Origin: Buchnera aphidicola (Brevicoryne brassicae)
Lineage (GTDB): Bacteria; Pseudomonadota; Gammaproteobacteria; Enterobacterales; Enterobacteriaceae
Assembly: GCF_005082825.1 (NCBI RefSeq)
Contig: NZ_CP034882.1
Location: 7,867 to 71,866 of the forward strand
Direction of reading: 5' to 3'
Length of the DNA: 64,000 nucleotides
Positions 46,981 to 57,934 of the stretch are shown here, in pieces. Numbering within the stretch: the stretch's first letter is position 1; every line of letters begins with the position of its first letter. The translations under genes were made by a program, and so were the position numbers. The notes under the pieces were generated by a model that saw nothing but the letters and a program-made list of their open reading frames with translations, made no database searches and was not told the origin of the DNA.

Positions 46981-48186
46981 ATGAAAAAAATGAATAAAGT
47001 TGTTTTAGCATATTCTGGTGGTTTAGATACTTCAGCAATTATTCCATGGCTTAAAGAAAATTATAATGTTGAAGTTATTGCGTTTGTAGCTGATATAGGA
47101 CAATCTAAAAAAGATTTAAATGGAATTGAAAAAAAAGCATTAGAATCAGGAGCGTCTAGTTGTCACGTATTTGATTTGAAAGAAGAGTTTATAAAAAATT
47201 ATGTTTATCCAGTTTTAAAAACTGGTGCTTTATATGAAGGTAACTACTTATTAGGAACAGCGTTAGCTAGACCTCTCATAGCAAAAAAACAAGTAGAACT
47301 AGCATTAAATATTGGTGCAGATTCATTATGCCATGGTGCCACTGGAAAAGGAAATGATCAAGTTCGCTTTGAAATGGCTTATGCATCATTAGCTCCAAAT
47401 TTGCATGTAATAGCACCATGGCGTGAATGGAATCTTCATTCAAGAGAATCTTTATTGAGATATTTACATGAAAGAAATATTCCAATAACAGCAACATTAG
47501 AAAAAATCTATAGTAAGGATGAAAATTCTTGGCATATTTCTACAGAAGGAGGATTACTTGAAGATCCTTGGAATGAATCTAATGAAGACTGTTGGAATTG
47601 GACAGTAAAACCTGAAGATGCTCTAGAAAAACCTGAATATATTTTATTAGAATTGACAGAAGGTTGTGTAGTATCTGTTAATAAACTGAAATTAAATCCA
47701 TTAAAATGTGTAGAAACATTAAATAAAATTGGTTCTAAACATGCTATTGGTAGAATGGATATGATTGAAAATAGATTAATTGGAATTAAGTCTCGAGGTT
47801 GCTATGAAACACCTGGAGGTACTATTATTACAACAGCTATAAAAGCTATTGAACAATTGGTTTTAGATCGAGAAAGTTTTCAATGGAGAGCAAAAATTGG
47901 TTTAGAAATGTCTTCAGTTGTTTATGATGGTCGTTGGTTTTCTCCAATACGAAAATCTTTGCAGGCTGCTGCTAATGAATTAGCATCTGAAATTAATGGA
48001 GAAGTAATATTAAAATTATATAAAGGTAGCGTTATAGCCGTGCAAAAAAGATCTCCTAATTCATTATATTCTGTAGAATATGCCACTTTTGGTGAAGATG
48101 AAGTATATAATCAATGTGATGCAAATGGTTTTATTCGTCTTTTTTCACTTTCTTCAAGAATACGTGCAAAAAATAAATGTAAATAG
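46981..48186 (+). CDS. argG: Argininosuccinate synthase (short, about 400-residue type)
   Basis: Joins citrulline and aspartate in an ATP-dependent step of arginine synthesis. The 401 residues carry the PP-loop [15 protein letters not shown] (about residues 10-24), [15 protein letters not shown], and [11 protein letters not shown]. This is the short class of the enzyme, unlike the 447-residue E. coli protein, and the gene sits between argB and argH rather than apart as in E. coli. Start is uncertain between codon 1 and Met4, both close to the upstream AGG. Confidence 0.96.
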   Translation: MKKMNKVVLAYSGGLDTSAIIPWLKENYNVEVIAFVADIGQSKKDLNGIEKKALESGASSCHVFDLKEEFIKNYVYPVLKTGALYEGNYLLGTALARPLIAKKQVELALNIGADSLCHGATGKGNDQVRFEMAYASLAPNLHVIAPWREWNLHSRESLLRYLHERNIPITATLEKIYSKDENSWHISTEGGLLEDPWNESNEDCWNWTVKPEDALEKPEYILLELTEGCVVSVNKLKLNPLKCVETLNKIGSKHAIGRMDMIENRLIGIKSRGCYETPGGTIITTAIKAIEQLVLDRESFQWRAKIGLEMSSVVYDGRWFSPIRKSLQAAANELASEINGEVILKLYKGSVIAVQKRSPNSLYSVEYATFGEDEVYNQCDANGFIRLFSLSSRIRAKNKCK

Positions 48187-48251
48187 CTTTAAAAAACAAA
48201 AAACATAGTTATTAACTATAAATTATTCTTATTTTTTTATAGAGAAAATAT

Positions 48252-49631
48252 ATGACACTTTGGGGTGGAAGATTCGTTAATGAATCAGATGAATTGTTTA
48301 AAAAATTTAATAGATCTTTGTCTTTTGATTATATTTTAGTAAAAGAAGACATAACTGCTTCAATTGCTTGGTCTAAAGCTCTTATGAAGAGCAATATTAT
48401 TAGTGGAGAAGAACAAAAAAAAATAGAATTAGCACTGCTTGTTTTATTAAAAGAAATAAAAAATAACACTCAAAATATTCTTAAAAGTGATTATGAAGAT
48501 ATTCATAGTTGGGTAGAAGCTAATCTTATTAAAAAAATAGGAAAATTAGGAAAAAAACTACATACAGGTCGTAGTAGAAATGATCAAATTACAACTGATT
48601 TAAAATTATGGTGTAGAAAAAAAATCTATGTTTTATTAGATAATATTATTGAATTACAAAAAAATTTTATTTTAAATGCTGAATCTAATCATAATGTTAT
48701 TATGCCAGGTTATACTCATTTACAACGTGCTCAACCTATTACTTTTTCTTATTGGTGTTTAGCTTATGTTGAAATGTTGAAACGAGATTTTAGTCGTTTA
48801 AAAGATGTTTTAAAACGATTAAATCAAAGTCCTTTAGGTTCTGGCGCTTTATCTGGAACGGGATGGAAAATAAATCGTCAAGAACTTGCTTTATCTATGG
48901 GATTTGATTCAGCAACTAATAATGCGCTTGATAGTGTTTCTGATCGAGATTATGTTGTGGAGCTTTTGTCATCGGCTTCAATTAGTATGATGCATCTATC
49001 ACGATTTTCTGAAGATCTAATATTTTTTAATTCGGGTGAAGCTGATTTTATTGAATTATCTGATTCGATTACATCAGGTTCATCTTTAATGCCTCAAAAG
49101 AAGAATCCAGATGCATTGGAATTGATTCGTTCTAAGTGTGGTCGTGTTTACGGTTCTTTAACTGCCATCTTAACAGTGTTAAAATCGCTTCCATTATCTT
49201 ACAATAAAGATATGCAAGAAGATAAAGAATATTTATTTGATTCTATAGAAACATGGAACGATTGCTTATGTATAGCAATTTTAATTTTAAAAAACGTAAA
49301 AATAAAATACAAGTCATGTCGTAAAGCGGCAGAAGAGGGATATTCTAATGCAACAGAAATTGCAGATTATTTAGTTAAAAAAGGTGTTACTTTTCGTGAA
49401 GCACATAATATATCTGGTCAATTAGTACTTCAAGCAATTAGAGAAAAAAAATCTTTAAATAACTTAAAATTATCTACATTTAAAATGTATAGTAGTCTTA
49501 TTGAAGATGATATATATAAAAATATTACTTTAGAAGCGTGTCTTAAAAAAAGATTGTCTCAAGGTGGTGTATCACCATGTCAAGTTTATCGAGAAATTGA
49601 AAAAGCAAAAAAAAGATTACATATGTCTTAA
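48252..49631 (+). CDS. argH: Argininosuccinate lyase
   Basis: Final enzyme of arginine synthesis, splitting argininosuccinate to arginine and fumarate. The 459 residues (E. coli 457) include MTLWGGRF at the N-terminus, [18 protein letters not shown] (about residues 111-128), [12 protein letters not shown] with the catalytic histidine, and the family signature [12 protein letters not shown]. It is last in argCBGH and is followed by a long hairpin. Confidence 0.98.
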   Translation: MTLWGGRFVNESDELFKKFNRSLSFDYILVKEDITASIAWSKALMKSNIISGEEQKKIELALLVLLKEIKNNTQNILKSDYEDIHSWVEANLIKKIGKLGKKLHTGRSRNDQITTDLKLWCRKKIYVLLDNIIELQKNFILNAESNHNVIMPGYTHLQRAQPITFSYWCLAYVEMLKRDFSRLKDVLKRLNQSPLGSGALSGTGWKINRQELALSMGFDSATNNALDSVSDRDYVVELLSSASISMMHLSRFSEDLIFFNSGEADFIELSDSITSGSSLMPQKKNPDALELIRSKCGRVYGSLTAILTVLKSLPLSYNKDMQEDKEYLFDSIETWNDCLCIAILILKNVKIKYKSCRKAAEEGYSNATEIADYLVKKGVTFREAHNISGQLVLQAIREKKSLNNLKLSTFKMYSSLIEDDIYKNITLEACLKKRLSQGGVSPCQVYREIEKAKKRLHMS

Positions 49632-49645
49632 AAATTTTTTCAACT

Positions 49646-49684
49646 ATTAACTTGCATTTAAAACTATTTAAATGTCAAGTTAAT
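49646..49684 (+). terminator. Long hairpin after argH
   Basis: The arms 49646-49662 and 49667-49684 pair along 17 bases with a single one-base bulge and a four-base loop, starting 14 bases after the argH stop. No T run follows, but it is the likely end of the arg transcript. Confidence 0.6.
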
Positions 49685-49736
49685 AATTGTATTTAAATGA
49701 AAGTTTTTAACTTAAAAAATATAGGATGTATAATTC

Positions 49737-50171
49737 ATGCAAGATGTAGTATTTTTTTTTAGTGAACACCTTATACTGAGTGCTTTTTGGTTTTTTTTTC
49801 TTATTTCATCATTATTTTTAATAATTAAAAGTATCTCTTTGAAAGATAAATTTATTGGTAATATTCAAGCAATAAAATTAATAAACCAGAAAAATGCAGT
49901 TGTAATTGACACTCGTTCCGAAGAAATATTTAAAAGAGGTTACATTGTTAATTCTATTCACTTTCCATTAAAAAATATTCTTTTAGGAAATTTAAAAGAG
50001 ATAGAAGCTTATAAAGCTTTTCCTATTATTTTAATATTGAGCGACATGAATGAATGCACAAATTGTATGAAAGAGTTTTTAAAATATGGTTTTAATAATG
50101 TTTATTTTTTAAATAATGGTATATATTATTGGACTTTAGATAATTTACCTCTTATTACTAAAGATAAATAA
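49737..50171 (+). CDS. yibN: Membrane-anchored rhodanese-like protein YibN
   Basis: One N-terminal transmembrane helix (about residues 11-32) followed by a rhodanese homology domain. The 144 residues (E. coli 143) align along their length: AVVIDTRSEEIFKRGYIVNSIHFP matches the first rhodanese half, and the active loop region ends LSDMNECTNCMKEF, with Cys residues where the family has its catalytic Cys. Molecular role is not well defined. It precedes secB as in E. coli, but grxC, which lies between them there, is missing. Confidence 0.88.
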   Translation: MQDVVFFFSEHLILSAFWFFFLISSLFLIIKSISLKDKFIGNIQAIKLINQKNAVVIDTRSEEIFKRGYIVNSIHFPLKNILLGNLKEIEAYKAFPIILILSDMNECTNCMKEFLKYGFNNVYFLNNGIYYWTLDNLPLITKDK

Positions 50172-50263
50172 TTAATAAATTAATAAATATTTAAATTCCT
50201 TATAAATAAAATTCAATTTTTTTAGCGCATACGTTATAATTAATAATTTTTTGGATATATGTT

Positions 50264-50710
50264 ATGTCAGAAGAAAAAATAAAAAAAAATATTTTTGAAA
50301 TTCAACGTATTTATATAAAAGATGTTTCTTTTGAAGCTCCTAATACGCCAAGTATTTTTGATGCCAAATGGAAACCTACTGTTAAAATTGATTTAAACAC
50401 CCTTTCTAAAAAAATAAAAAAAAATATTTTTGAAATTATCTTACAGATAAAAGTTTTGGTAAAAATAAAAGAAGATATCGTATTTTTATGTGATGTAGAT
50501 CAAGCTGGTATTTTTTCTATTCCAAATTTAAAAGAAAAAGATCTAAAACATTGTTTATGTTCTTATTGTCCAAACATTTTGTTTCCTTATGCTCGTCAAT
50601 GTATATCCACTTTGGTTTCTTATGCGAGTTTTCCACAGATGAATCTTGCTCCTATTAATTTTGATTCTATTTATTTTAATCATATAAATTTTGAAAAGCA
50701 GTGTAAGTGA
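50264..50710 (+). CDS. secB: Protein-export chaperone SecB
   Basis: Tetrameric cytosolic chaperone that keeps preproteins unfolded and delivers them to SecA. The 148 residues (E. coli 155) start with a lysine-rich head and then show FEIQRIYIKDVSFEAPNTP, the VKIDLN strand, VDQAGIF, and the C-terminal CPNILFPYARQCISTLVS and FPQMNLAPINFD. It is followed by cysE; gpsA, between the two in E. coli, has been lost. Confidence 0.96.
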   Translation: MSEEKIKKNIFEIQRIYIKDVSFEAPNTPSIFDAKWKPTVKIDLNTLSKKIKKNIFEIILQIKVLVKIKEDIVFLCDVDQAGIFSIPNLKEKDLKHCLCSYCPNILFPYARQCISTLVSYASFPQMNLAPINFDSIYFNHINFEKQCK

Positions 50711-50787
50711 AATGAATTAATTTTTATATAAAAAATAAAAAATTTTAAATTATCAAAATAATATGCTTTTTTTAGGAGAAAAAAATT

Positions 50788-51615
50788 ATGTGTGTTTTAG
50801 AAATATCAAAAGTGTGGAATCAAATAATATACGAAGTTTCTTTTTTATTAAAAAAAGAACCAATTTTATCTGAATTTTATCAAAATAGTGTTTTGAAACA
50901 TCAAAGTTTAAGTGCTGCTTTAAGCCATATATTATCAAATAAACTATCTACTTCTAGTGTTTCTGACAAAAAAATCCAGAGAATATTTAATGATATATAT
51001 TTAAATGATATTTCTATTTTAAATGCTGTAGTACAAGATTTAAAAGCTGTATTAATAAGAGATCCAGTCGTAAAAAATTATTTAACTCCGTTATTATACT
51101 TAAAAGGATTTCATGCATTACAGTCTTATAGACTCAGTCATTATCTTTGGAATCTTAAAAAAACTTCATTATCTACATACTTACAAAGCAGAATGTCTAC
51201 TGTTTTTTCAGTTGATATTCATCCCGCAGCATCTATTGGATCTGGTATAATGCTCGACCATGCAACTGGTATTGTTATTGGAGAAGGTGTGATTATAGAA
51301 GATGATGTCTCAATTTTTCATTCAGTCACTTTAGGTGGTACAGGTAAAAGTTATAGTAAAAATAGACATCCCACTATTCGAAAAGGAGTAATTATAGGTG
51401 CTGGAGCAAAAATTTTAGGAAACGTTGAAGTTGGTTTAGGTGCAAAAATAGGAGCTGGTTCTATAGTGTTAAAAAACATTCCTTCATATGTAACCGTTGT
51501 TGGTATACCGGCTAAAATTATTAGTCAATTAAATAGTAAAAAGTGTTTTTCTGAACAAAATGAAGATAGTTTATCTTCTACAGAAAATAGTTTTCAGTAT
51601 GGAGATGGTATTTAA
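50788..51615 (+). CDS. cysE: Serine acetyltransferase
   Basis: Makes O-acetylserine, the acceptor for sulfide in cysteine synthesis; cysK is expected just beyond the window on the ptsH side in this type of genome. The 275 residues (E. coli 273) have the N-terminal helical domain and, from about residue 148, the left-handed beta helix with HPAASIGSGIMLDHATGIVIGE and HSVTLGGTGK containing the catalytic histidines. AGGAG at 50775-50779 precedes the ATG. A hairpin follows. Confidence 0.97.
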   Translation: MCVLEISKVWNQIIYEVSFLLKKEPILSEFYQNSVLKHQSLSAALSHILSNKLSTSSVSDKKIQRIFNDIYLNDISILNAVVQDLKAVLIRDPVVKNYLTPLLYLKGFHALQSYRLSHYLWNLKKTSLSTYLQSRMSTVFSVDIHPAASIGSGIMLDHATGIVIGEGVIIEDDVSIFHSVTLGGTGKSYSKNRHPTIRKGVIIGAGAKILGNVEVGLGAKIGAGSIVLKNIPSYVTVVGIPAKIISQLNSKKCFSEQNEDSLSSTENSFQYGDGI

Positions 51616-51639
51616 TTTATTTTTTATGAAAAAAAAATA

Positions 51640-51689
51640 AAAACTTCTGTTTTTTAAAATAATAAAATAATTTATTATTCAGAAGTTTT
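51640..51689. terminator. Nested long hairpin between cysE and rpoD
   Basis: An outer ten-base stem (51640-51649 with 51680-51689) encloses an inner AT-only hairpin built on AATAATAAA/TTTATTATT-type arms near 51658-51679. It lies between converging cysE and rpoD, is flanked by T-rich DNA on both sides, and could terminate both. Confidence 0.65.
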
Positions 51690-51712
51690 ATTTTACAGTA
51701 TATATTATCTTT

Positions 51713-53551
51713 TTAATCATCTAAAAAACTACGCAAAACCTCTGATCTACTTGGATGACGTAGTTTTCTGAGTGCTTTAGCTTCTATTTGACGTATTCTT
51801 TCTCGAGTTACATCAAATTGTTTTCCAACTTCTTCTAAAGTATGGTCAGTATTCATATCAATTCCAAATCGCATACGAAGTACCTTTGCTTCACGAGCTG
51901 TCAGACCTGATAAAACGTCATGTGTTGCAGATCTTAAGCTTTCAGATGTTGCAGAGTCTAATGGTAATTCTAGAGATGTATCTTCAATAAAATCACCTAA
52001 ATGTGAGTCATCGTCATCTCCAATAGGAGTTTCCATTGATATTGGTTCTTTTGCTATTTTTAATACTTTTCTAATTTTATCTTCAGGAATAAGCATTTTT
52101 TCAGATAGTTCTTCCGGCGTAGGCTCTCGACCTATTTCTTGCAACATTTGTCTAGAAATACGATTGAGTTTATTAATAGTTTCTATCATATGGACTGGAA
52201 TACGGATAGTACGAGCTTGATCAGCAATAGATCGAGTAATAGCTTGTCGAATCCACCAAGTTGCATAAGTGGAAAATTTGTAACCACGACGATATTCAAA
52301 TTTATCTACAGCTTTCATTAAACCAATGTTTCCTTCTTGAATTAAATCTAAAAATTGCAATCCTCTATTTGTATATTTTTTTGCAATAGAAATAACTAAT
52401 CTTAAATTAGCTTCCACCATTTCTTTTTTTGCTCGTCTAGCTTTTGCTTCGCCAATTGACATTCTTTTGTTAATATCTTTTACTTGTTTAATTGTTAAAC
52501 CAGTTTCTTCTTCTATTTTCATTAATTTTTTTATGCTTATAAAAACGTCTTCCTTGATTTTTTTTAAATTTTCAGACCATGGTTGGTTTGTATTTTGTTC
52601 TTTTACAAACCAATGGTGATTAATTTTCTTTTCTGGAAAAATATTAATAAAAATTTTTTTTGGCATTTTACATTTTTCAACACATAATTTCATAATAATT
52701 CTTTCTTGTGTTCTAACTCTTTCCATCATATAACGCATATTATTAACTAAATGATCAAATTGCTTTGGAACTAAACGAAATTGTTTAAAAACTTCTGAAA
52801 GATTGTAAATTTCTAACAACGAGTCTTTATGTGTTCTGTTTTTCTTTTTAATTGTATTGTTTGTATTATTATATTGAGCTCGTAATTCAGAAAATTTTTC
52901 ATTTGCTAATTCTGGATCGATAGTATGATCATCTTCATTTTCTGTTTGATTGTTTTCTTCATCTTCATCATTATTTGGTTCTTCATCTAAAAGTTCTGAA
53001 CCTATATGAATAACTGTAGGAGAAAAAATTTCTTCTGCATTTGGATCTACAAAACCTGTTATTATATCTGATAATTTTATTTCACCAGTTTTAATTCGAT
53101 CATATTGTTCAAGAAGATATGTAATTGCTTCTGGATATTCTGATACTGAACATTGAACTTGATTTATACCTTCTTCAATACGTTTAGCTATGTCTATTTC
53201 GCCTTCTCGCGTTAATAGTTCTACGGTACCCATTTCTCGCATATACATTCGAACGGGATCAGTAGTTCGTCCTAATTCTGATTCTACGCTAGATAAAACT
53301 TGTGTTGCAGCTTCTACCGCATCTTCATCTGTATCTGTGTGTATTTCATTCAAGATTAGATCATCAGCATCAGGTGCTTCTTCAACTACTGGAATACCCA
53401 TATCATTAATCATCTGGATAATGTCATCAATTTGTTCAGAATCAATAATGTCTTCTGGTAGATGGTCATTAACTTCAGCATAGGTTAAATAACCTTGTTC
53501 CTTACCATGTGTGACAAGTAGCTTAAGTTGTGATTGTGGATTTTGATCCAT
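51713..53551 (-). CDS. rpoD: Primary sigma factor sigma-70
   Basis: Housekeeping sigma factor. I start at ATG 53551 ([20 protein letters not shown]), the family start; a further 20 codons upstream begin at GTG and have no counterpart. The 612 residues (E. coli 613) include region 1.1, the [20 protein letters not shown] segment, the acidic non-conserved insert (about 175-230), region 2 ([20 protein letters not shown], about residues 425-444) and region 4 with [20 protein letters not shown]. It is the last gene of rpsU-dnaG-rpoD, 102 bases after dnaG. Confidence 0.98.
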   Translation of the reverse strand: MDQNPQSQLKLLVTHGKEQGYLTYAEVNDHLPEDIIDSEQIDDIIQMINDMGIPVVEEAPDADDLILNEIHTDTDEDAVEAATQVLSSVESELGRTTDPVRMYMREMGTVELLTREGEIDIAKRIEEGINQVQCSVSEYPEAITYLLEQYDRIKTGEIKLSDIITGFVDPNAEEIFSPTVIHIGSELLDEEPNNDEDEENNQTENEDDHTIDPELANEKFSELRAQYNNTNNTIKKKNRTHKDSLLEIYNLSEVFKQFRLVPKQFDHLVNNMRYMMERVRTQERIIMKLCVEKCKMPKKIFINIFPEKKINHHWFVKEQNTNQPWSENLKKIKEDVFISIKKLMKIEEETGLTIKQVKDINKRMSIGEAKARRAKKEMVEANLRLVISIAKKYTNRGLQFLDLIQEGNIGLMKAVDKFEYRRGYKFSTYATWWIRQAITRSIADQARTIRIPVHMIETINKLNRISRQMLQEIGREPTPEELSEKMLIPEDKIRKVLKIAKEPISMETPIGDDDDSHLGDFIEDTSLELPLDSATSESLRSATHDVLSGLTAREAKVLRMRFGIDMNTDHTLEEVGKQFDVTRERIRQIEAKALRKLRHPSRSEVLRSFLDD

Positions 53552-53653
53552 AAAATAATATCCAAATTCTGTTAGTTTTATAAAAATTAATAAATTTTTT
53601 ATCAAAGACACAAATTTTTAATAGTAGAATCTATTAATAGATGTAATAATTAT

Positions 53654-55399
53654 TTATATTTTTTTATTATTTTTTGATAGTTTTTTATTAATAGACCAAA
53701 TTTCCTTTTTTTCATTTATTGTTAGTCCTTTTATTCTTTCTTGTGCAATGAGATATTCTTGTCTTTCTTCAAGAATTTTATCATATATATTCATTAATAA
53801 ATCTAAAAACATATTTTGAATTTCTTCTTGAACAATCATGTGATCCCATCTAGATAAAATTTTTAAAATATTGCTTATTTTAGTATTTCTATAAAATTCT
53901 AATAATTGACCTGTATTAATATCAGGATTATCAAGACATATTTGTAATATTTCTAAAAAAATATTCAAACCCTTTATTTTTATTTGATTTAATTTTTTTA
54001 CTGGAGGTGCTATTACGGCTAAATTAGGATTTTGCATAAGTAAAGCTATAAGAATTCTCATTGGAGTTCTTTTAATATGAAATTGTGGTTTTTGTTTTCT
54101 TTTGTTTTCTTGTTCGTATAAAAATTTTTCAAATTGATTATCATCTAAAATTCCTATCATTCTAGCTAATACTTGACGTAAGTAGATTCGTATAGTATCG
54201 CTAGAAATAGTATTGATTAAAGGTAAAGCACGTACACTTAAGTAGAATTTATCATCTATTGATGATAAATTAATATTTCTTAATATATATTTAAAAAAAA
54301 ATTTTGACATAGCGATTGCATTATCGATACGTGTTTGAAATTTTTCTTTACCTTCTTTTCTAATAGTTATATCAGGATCTTCATTTTTAGGTAATAAAAT
54401 GAATTTTAAAGTTTTTTCATCTGATATATATGGTAATGCTTTTTTTAAAGTTCTCCAAGCTGCATCTTTTCCTGCGTTATCACCATCATAGCAGTATATA
54501 ACTGTATCTGTATTTTGAAAAAGAATTTGAATATGTTCGACCGTTGTTGAAGTTCCTAAAGAAGAAACTACATAATTAATATTATATTGTGTTAATGTTA
54601 TAACATCAATATAACCTTCTACAACTAATAAATATTTAGGTTTAGAAAATTTTTTTTTAACTTGATATAATCCATATATTAGTTTTCTTTTACAAAAAAT
54701 ATCTGTTTCTTGAGAATTAAGATATTTTGGTAAAATATGGTTTATTGAACGTCCTCCAAAAGCTATAATTCTACCATGTTGATCTTGTATTGGAAATATT
54801 ATACGTCCTTGAAAAGGATCGTATTTACATCCCTTTTTACTAATTGAAATAATATTATAAATTAATAATTCTTTTTCTAATTCTTTACTCACATTCAGTT
54901 TTTTATAAAAATCATTCCAATTTAAACTGGAAAAACCGATTAAAAAAACATCAACCATTTTTTTATTAATGCCTCTGTGAGATAGATATTTATTGGCTAT
55001 ATCAGTAAATTTTATATTTTCTTGATATAAATTACATAATTGTTTCATTAATAAATATAATTTTTGTTTTTTAATATAAAGATAGTTGTATTTTGTATTT
55101 TCAAATGGTATTTTCATACCATGAATAATAGATAGTTCTTCAATGCTTTCTACAAAGCTTAAATTTTCATAATTTATTAAAAAATCAATAGCATTTCCAT
55201 GTGCATTACATCCAAAACAATAAAAAAATTGTTTTTCATGACTTACAGTAAATGATGGAGTTTTTTCATGGTGAAAAGGACATTTAGTTTGATAATTTTT
55301 ACCACATTTTTTTAGTATTAATCGTTTGTTAATAAGTTCTACGATATTAGTTCGAGATAATAGTTCATTAATGAAGTATTTCGGTATTTTCCCAGACAT
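53654..55399 (-). CDS. dnaG: DNA primase
   Basis: Synthesises RNA primers at the fork. I start at ATG 55399, giving 581 residues exactly as in E. coli; the 12 extra codons of the longest frame do not align. With this start the zinc ligands fall at C40, H43, C61 and C64 ([19 protein letters not shown]), matching E. coli numbering. The TOPRIM catalytic region ([26 protein letters not shown]) and the C-terminal DnaB-interacting domain follow. No clear ribosome-binding site precedes either candidate. Confidence 0.96.
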   Translation of the reverse strand: MSGKIPKYFINELLSRTNIVELINKRLILKKCGKNYQTKCPFHHEKTPSFTVSHEKQFFYCFGCNAHGNAIDFLINYENLSFVESIEELSIIHGMKIPFENTKYNYLYIKKQKLYLLMKQLCNLYQENIKFTDIANKYLSHRGINKKMVDVFLIGFSSLNWNDFYKKLNVSKELEKELLIYNIISISKKGCKYDPFQGRIIFPIQDQHGRIIAFGGRSINHILPKYLNSQETDIFCKRKLIYGLYQVKKKFSKPKYLLVVEGYIDVITLTQYNINYVVSSLGTSTTVEHIQILFQNTDTVIYCYDGDNAGKDAAWRTLKKALPYISDEKTLKFILLPKNEDPDITIRKEGKEKFQTRIDNAIAMSKFFFKYILRNINLSSIDDKFYLSVRALPLINTISSDTIRIYLRQVLARMIGILDDNQFEKFLYEQENKRKQKPQFHIKRTPMRILIALLMQNPNLAVIAPPVKKLNQIKIKGLNIFLEILQICLDNPDINTGQLLEFYRNTKISNILKILSRWDHMIVQEEIQNMFLDLLMNIYDKILEERQEYLIAQERIKGLTINEKKEIWSINKKLSKNNKKI

Positions 55400-55483
55400 A
55401 TGTTTTCGTATTTTAAAATTAATTTCCGTTCTCATTAATAGAAGAACGGCTTTTAAATCATTGTTTATTTTAAATAAATATAT

Positions 55484-55699
55484 TTAATACATACGGATGT
55501 GTCTTGCATTTTCCCGTGTAAGTTTTTTTGAAAGACGTTTAACAGCAGAAGCTTTTGCTCGTTTACGTTCAGTAGTTGGTTTTTCATAAAATTCTCTTCG
55601 ACGAATTTCAGCTAAAATTCCGGCTTTTTCACAAGAGCGTTTAAATCGACGGAGTGCTACATCAAAGGGTTCATTTTCACGTACTTTTATTACTGGCAT
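55484..55699 (-). CDS. rpsU: Ribosomal protein bS21
   Basis: Small-subunit protein that supports base pairing between the mRNA leader and 16S rRNA. It has 71 residues as in E. coli, starting [20 protein letters not shown] and rich in Arg/Lys. First gene of the macromolecular synthesis operon with dnaG and rpoD; tsaD is divergent upstream, as in enterics. Confidence 0.98.
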   Translation of the reverse strand: MPVIKVRENEPFDVALRRFKRSCEKAGILAEIRRREFYEKPTTERKRAKASAVKRLSKKLTRENARHIRMY

Positions 55700-55924
55700 T
55701 TAATATTAACCTCAGAAGTTTTTAAAAAAATACAAAAAATTTTTTATAATTATAAATCCTATATCAATCTATATTGTATTGTAAAGTATCATTTTTTTAT
55801 TTATTATTATTTAGATTGATTTTACGTGAATTTTTTATAAATATTCGATGTCTTTATAACAATATAAATTTAAATATAATTAATATACATTCTTTATAAA
55901 TATTTTTTTAAGGTGTAAAAAATC

Positions 55925-56944
55925 ATGAAAGTACTGGGTATTGAAACTTCTTGTGATGATACAGGCATAGCTATTTATGATAGTAAAAAAGGATTGTTAA
56001 TAAATGAAGTATATAATCAGAATATATTAAATAATAAAAACGGTGGTGTAATTCCCGAATTAGCGTCTCGTCAACATATGGAATCAATAACTTTGTTGTT
56101 AAAAAAAATATTTATAACAGAAAAAGAAATGAAAGATATAAATCTTATTGCATATACTGCTGGACCTGGTTTAGTCAGTTCTTTATTAGTAGGTGCTACA
56201 TTTGCATGTTCTTTAGGGTTTTCTCGAAACATTCCAGTTATTCCCGTGAATCATATGGAAGCACATTTATTATCACCAATGTTACATTCTGAATTAATTA
56301 AATTTCCTTTTATTGCATTATTAGTGTCAGGAAAACATACTCAAATTATTGCTGTTCATCAACTAGGACAATATGAATTACTTGGAAATTGTTTAGATGA
56401 TGCAGCAGGTGAAGCTTTTGATAAAATAGCAAAACTTTTAGGATTAAAATATCCTGGTGGTCCTGAGTTATCTAAACTAGCATGTAGTGGTATTAAGAAC
56501 GTTTTTCATTTTCCTCGTCCTATGATACATCATTCAAATTTAAATTTTAGTTTTTCAGGTTTAAAAACATATGTATCAAAAGTAATTGAAAAATCTGATA
56601 AAACTCTACAAACAAAAGCAAATATCGCTAGAGCTTTTGAAGATGCTGTAATTGATACACTATTAATAAAAACCAATAAGGCATTAAAAGAAAAAAAATG
56701 GAAGCGTTTAGTTATAGCAGGTGGTGTTAGTGCTAATTATCTCTTACGACAAAAAGCAGAAAAAATGATTCAAGAAGATTTTAATGGTAAAGTATTTTAT
56801 ACAAAATTAGATCTTTCTACAGATAATGGTGGAATGATTGCATATCTTGGTTTTTTACGTCAAAAGCAAGCAAAAAAACCTCAATTAAATATTTTAGTAA
56901 AACCAAAATGGTCTATAAGTGATTTGTGTCTTTTTAGTTTATAA
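55925..56944 (+). CDS. tsaD: tRNA N6-adenosine threonylcarbamoyltransferase TsaD
   Basis: Transfers threonylcarbamoyl to A37 of ANN-decoding tRNAs (t6A), with partners TsaB, TsaC, TsaE. The 339 residues (E. coli 337) begin MKVLGIETSCDDTGIAIYD, carry the metal-binding HMEAHLLSPM (histidines at about 111 and 115), LLVSGKHTQI, LDDAAGEAFDKIAKLLGL, and VAGGVSANYLLR. Older names gcp and ygjD. It is divergent from rpsU. Confidence 0.98.
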   Translation: MKVLGIETSCDDTGIAIYDSKKGLLINEVYNQNILNNKNGGVIPELASRQHMESITLLLKKIFITEKEMKDINLIAYTAGPGLVSSLLVGATFACSLGFSRNIPVIPVNHMEAHLLSPMLHSELIKFPFIALLVSGKHTQIIAVHQLGQYELLGNCLDDAAGEAFDKIAKLLGLKYPGGPELSKLACSGIKNVFHFPRPMIHHSNLNFSFSGLKTYVSKVIEKSDKTLQTKANIARAFEDAVIDTLLIKTNKALKEKKWKRLVIAGGVSANYLLRQKAEKMIQEDFNGKVFYTKLDLSTDNGGMIAYLGFLRQKQAKKPQLNILVKPKWSISDLCLFSL

Positions 56945-56971
56945 AATTTTTTTGGTATAAATCAAGATTGG

Positions 56972-57622
56972 TCAAAAACATTTTTTTTTATTTTTGATAT
57001 AACAAATTAAATCTTGTATAGTTAATATTTGCATTTTTTTATTTTGAGAAAATTTGACAATTTCAGGAAAACGAGCCATAGTTCCATCTTTATTCATTAG
57101 TTCACATATAACTCCTGATGGCTTAAAACCTGCTAAAGAAACAAGTTCAACAGCAGCTTCTGTATGTCCTGGTCGAGCTAAAACTCCATCTTTATGAGCT
57201 CTTAATGGAAATACATGTCCTGGTCTATTTAGATCTTCAGGTTTAGAATGATCAGAAATTGCTGTTTTTATAGTAGTTAATCTATCTTGAGCGGATACAC
57301 CAGTAGAAATTCCTTTTGCAGCTTCTATTGTAATTGTAAATCCTGTACCATACCTACTGGTATTTTTTTTAACCATCATAGGTAAATTTAATTTTTTTCG
57401 TTTAGATTCAGTTATACAGAGACATACAATACCACTCCCATATCGAATAGTTAAAGCCATTTGTTCTACTGTCATATTTTCAGATGCAAATACAAGATCT
57501 CCTTCATTTTCGCGTCTTTCATTATCTAATACGATAATTCCTTGACCAGATTGTAAAGCAAATATTGCTTTTTGAACTCGTTCTTTAGGTGTTCCAAATT
57601 TAGACAATAGTGTTTGGTTCAT
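56972..57622 (-). CDS. ribB: 3,4-dihydroxy-2-butanone 4-phosphate synthase
   Basis: Converts ribulose-5-phosphate to the four-carbon precursor of riboflavin. The 216 residues (E. coli 217) begin [20 protein letters not shown] and contain the acidic loop [51 protein letters not shown] and the C-terminal [12 protein letters not shown]. In E. coli an FMN riboswitch precedes it; the sequence upstream here shows no recognisable RFN element. Confidence 0.97.
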   Translation of the reverse strand: MNQTLLSKFGTPKERVQKAIFALQSGQGIIVLDNERRENEGDLVFASENMTVEQMALTIRYGSGIVCLCITESKRKKLNLPMMVKKNTSRYGTGFTITIEAAKGISTGVSAQDRLTTIKTAISDHSKPEDLNRPGHVFPLRAHKDGVLARPGHTEAAVELVSLAGFKPSGVICELMNKDGTMARFPEIVKFSQNKKMQILTIQDLICYIKNKKKCF

Positions 57623-57934
57623 TTTAAAAACCTTAATAAGGTTAAATAGATAAAAATAGAAATTTTATTAGATAAAAAATACTTTTTTTTATATTGTATT
57701 TCAATATATAGTTATAAATTTTTTTAAGTAAGAATGATGAATATATGGAATATATTATATATTGAATTAAATTTAAGAGCAATCTAGATTCTTAGAATCT
57801 CAATAAGATTTTAAACATATTTTAAATATTTTACTTATTTTTTAGATAAAAAACATTATTTTTTAAATACAAAACAAATGACGATTTTTATAAAAAACAC
57901 ATTTTTAAAAAATTATTCATTTTAATATTTTATA
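57623..57934. other. Spacer between hldE fragment and ribB
   Basis: 312 bases without a gene. This is where the C-terminal adenylyltransferase domain of hldE would lie if it were full length (about 480 bases), but I see no trace of its signature motifs. It holds a perfect odd palindrome, AGATTCTTAGAATCT, at 57786-57800, possibly a weak terminator hairpin for hldE, and otherwise nearly pure A/T. Confidence 0.55.

Noticed and set aside
53552..53611. 20-residue N-terminal extension of rpoD from a GTG
   Set aside because: Family alignment begins at MDQNPQSQ; the extension is AT-driven and has no counterpart.
57623..57934. FMN riboswitch upstream of ribB
   Set aside because: E. coli has one here, but I see none of the GC-containing conserved RFN segments in this AT-only DNA.
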